In this document: one piece after another, positions 6,638-7,123 of the stretch
How the letters are laid out: every line of letters starts with the position of its first letter
How positions within the stretch are numbered: position 1 is the first letter of the stretch
Source: Oceanospirillaceae bacterium
GTDB lineage: Bacteria > Pseudomonadota > Gammaproteobacteria > Pseudomonadales > Balneatricaceae
DNA: 7,123 nt
Assembly: GCA_003523085.1 (NCBI GenBank)
Contig: DPHD01000048.1
Coordinates: forward strand, 74,766 to 81,888
Direction: 5' to 3'
Made by a program: the position numbers and the translations under genes
The notes under the pieces: generated by a model
What the model saw: the letters and a program-made list of their open reading frames with translations, nothing else
Told to the model about the DNA's origin: nothing
Databases searched by the model: none

Positions 6638-7123
6638 ATGTCCGAACAATGGGTTCAGCAAACTATATCTGAAAGTGTGTCTGGAGAGGGTCGTTATTTG
6701 GTGGATCAGCAAGGTGCGCTGATTCGGGAGCTGACGCCCCATGAGGGCAATTGGTATCATGCAGTGGCCGGGCAGTCGCTACGTCTAGTGCAAGACCTCA
6801 CCACGGCCCAACTGGTTGATGACTTGATGGCCTCCAAAGTGGGCGATGACTTAGTGGTTGCACTTGCCGATGGCACTTCTTTGGTGGCCTTGGGGTATTT
6901 TACTTGCGATACAGCAGAAGACACCAGAGATGCCGATGCAGACGCTGCTTGCGCGCTTACTTTAGCGGCCGATGCGGGAGCAGGTTATACCATTCCCAGC
7001 GGAGCGGGTCATGATTCTGACCAAGCCCAAATCATTTATCACCATGGTGATCAGTCGGCATTTGCTTGGTCGTTTGATCAATTAACACAAAATGCAGACG
7101 CTCTGGCCTTAGCGCAAGCTTTA
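6638..7123 (+). CDS. N-terminus of a second large T1SS adhesin-like protein (BapA-prefix-like), 3'-partial
   Basis: ATG at 6638 follows a good ribosome binding site, and the frame stays open for 162 codons to the window end. The protein starts MSEQWVQQTISESVSG and has no hydrophobic signal peptide, as expected for type I secretion, where the signal is C-terminal. Residues about 55-88 (LTTAQLVDDLMASKVGDD, then LVVALADGT and VALGYF) resemble the 'kr.GDDLvvtLaDGt...i.gFF' segment of the N-terminal prefix domain of BapA/LapA-type adhesins. Residues 90-133 are Asp/Ala-rich with two cysteines (90 and 105), unusual beside the cysteine-free neighbour. The rest (IIYHHGDQ, FAWSFDQL) is unrecognised. 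It is co-oriented with gene 1 across a 96-base gap, so the two may be co-transcribed. The gene call is firm; the family is a moderate-confidence pattern match, and the size and domain content beyond 7123 are unknown. Confidence 0.8.
   Translation, partial: MSEQWVQQTISESVSGEGRYLVDQQGALIRELTPHEGNWYHAVAGQSLRLVQDLTTAQLVDDLMASKVGDDLVVALADGTSLVALGYFTCDTAEDTRDADADAACALTLAADAGAGYTIPSGAGHDSDQAQIIYHHGDQSAFAWSFDQLTQNADALALAQAL

Overview
The window lies inside a locus for very large secreted surface proteins, probably from a marine or other aquatic gammaproteobacterium. That placement is an inference from protein style (acidic, Asp/Ala/Asn/Thr-rich, RTX type I secretion end, calcium-binding domains) and roughly balanced base composition with an AT-rich gap; nothing here fixes the genus. 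All coding sequence I can support is on the + strand and fills almost the whole window.

Gene 1 (2..6541) is the 3' part of a giant RTX-type adhesin, open at the left edge, so its true start is outside. In order it holds: four tandem ~200-residue repeats, each made of three ~65-residue 'GVTGV' submodules (5..2422); two bacterial Ig-like domains (2432..3112); a cadherin-like domain (3113..3421); a DUF1566/lectin-like domain (3428..3889); a fifth, diverged copy of the three-submodule repeat (3893..4513); a complete seven-bladed FG-GAP (integrin-alpha-like) beta-propeller (4529..6010); a short RTX nonapeptide block (6029..6169); and a C-terminal segment of the type I secretion kind (6170..6541). 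It ends in a tandem TAA TAA stop.

A 96-base AT-rich gap (6542..6637) follows, with a weak inverted repeat and a good ribosome binding site but no clear terminator. Gene 2 (6638..7123, running off the right edge) starts there. Its N-terminus lacks a Sec signal peptide and has a 'KVGDDLVVALADGT' segment like the N-terminal prefix domain of BapA/LapA-type adhesins. It is probably the start of a second large type I-secreted protein.

Read together, the locus looks like a tandem pair of giant cell-surface or biofilm proteins. Gene 1 would be a long repeat stalk carrying Ig and cadherin spacers and two candidate binding modules (the lectin-like domain and the propeller), exported C-terminus first through an ABC/MFP/TolC apparatus that is not in this window. 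No mobile element, RNA gene or CRISPR array was seen.
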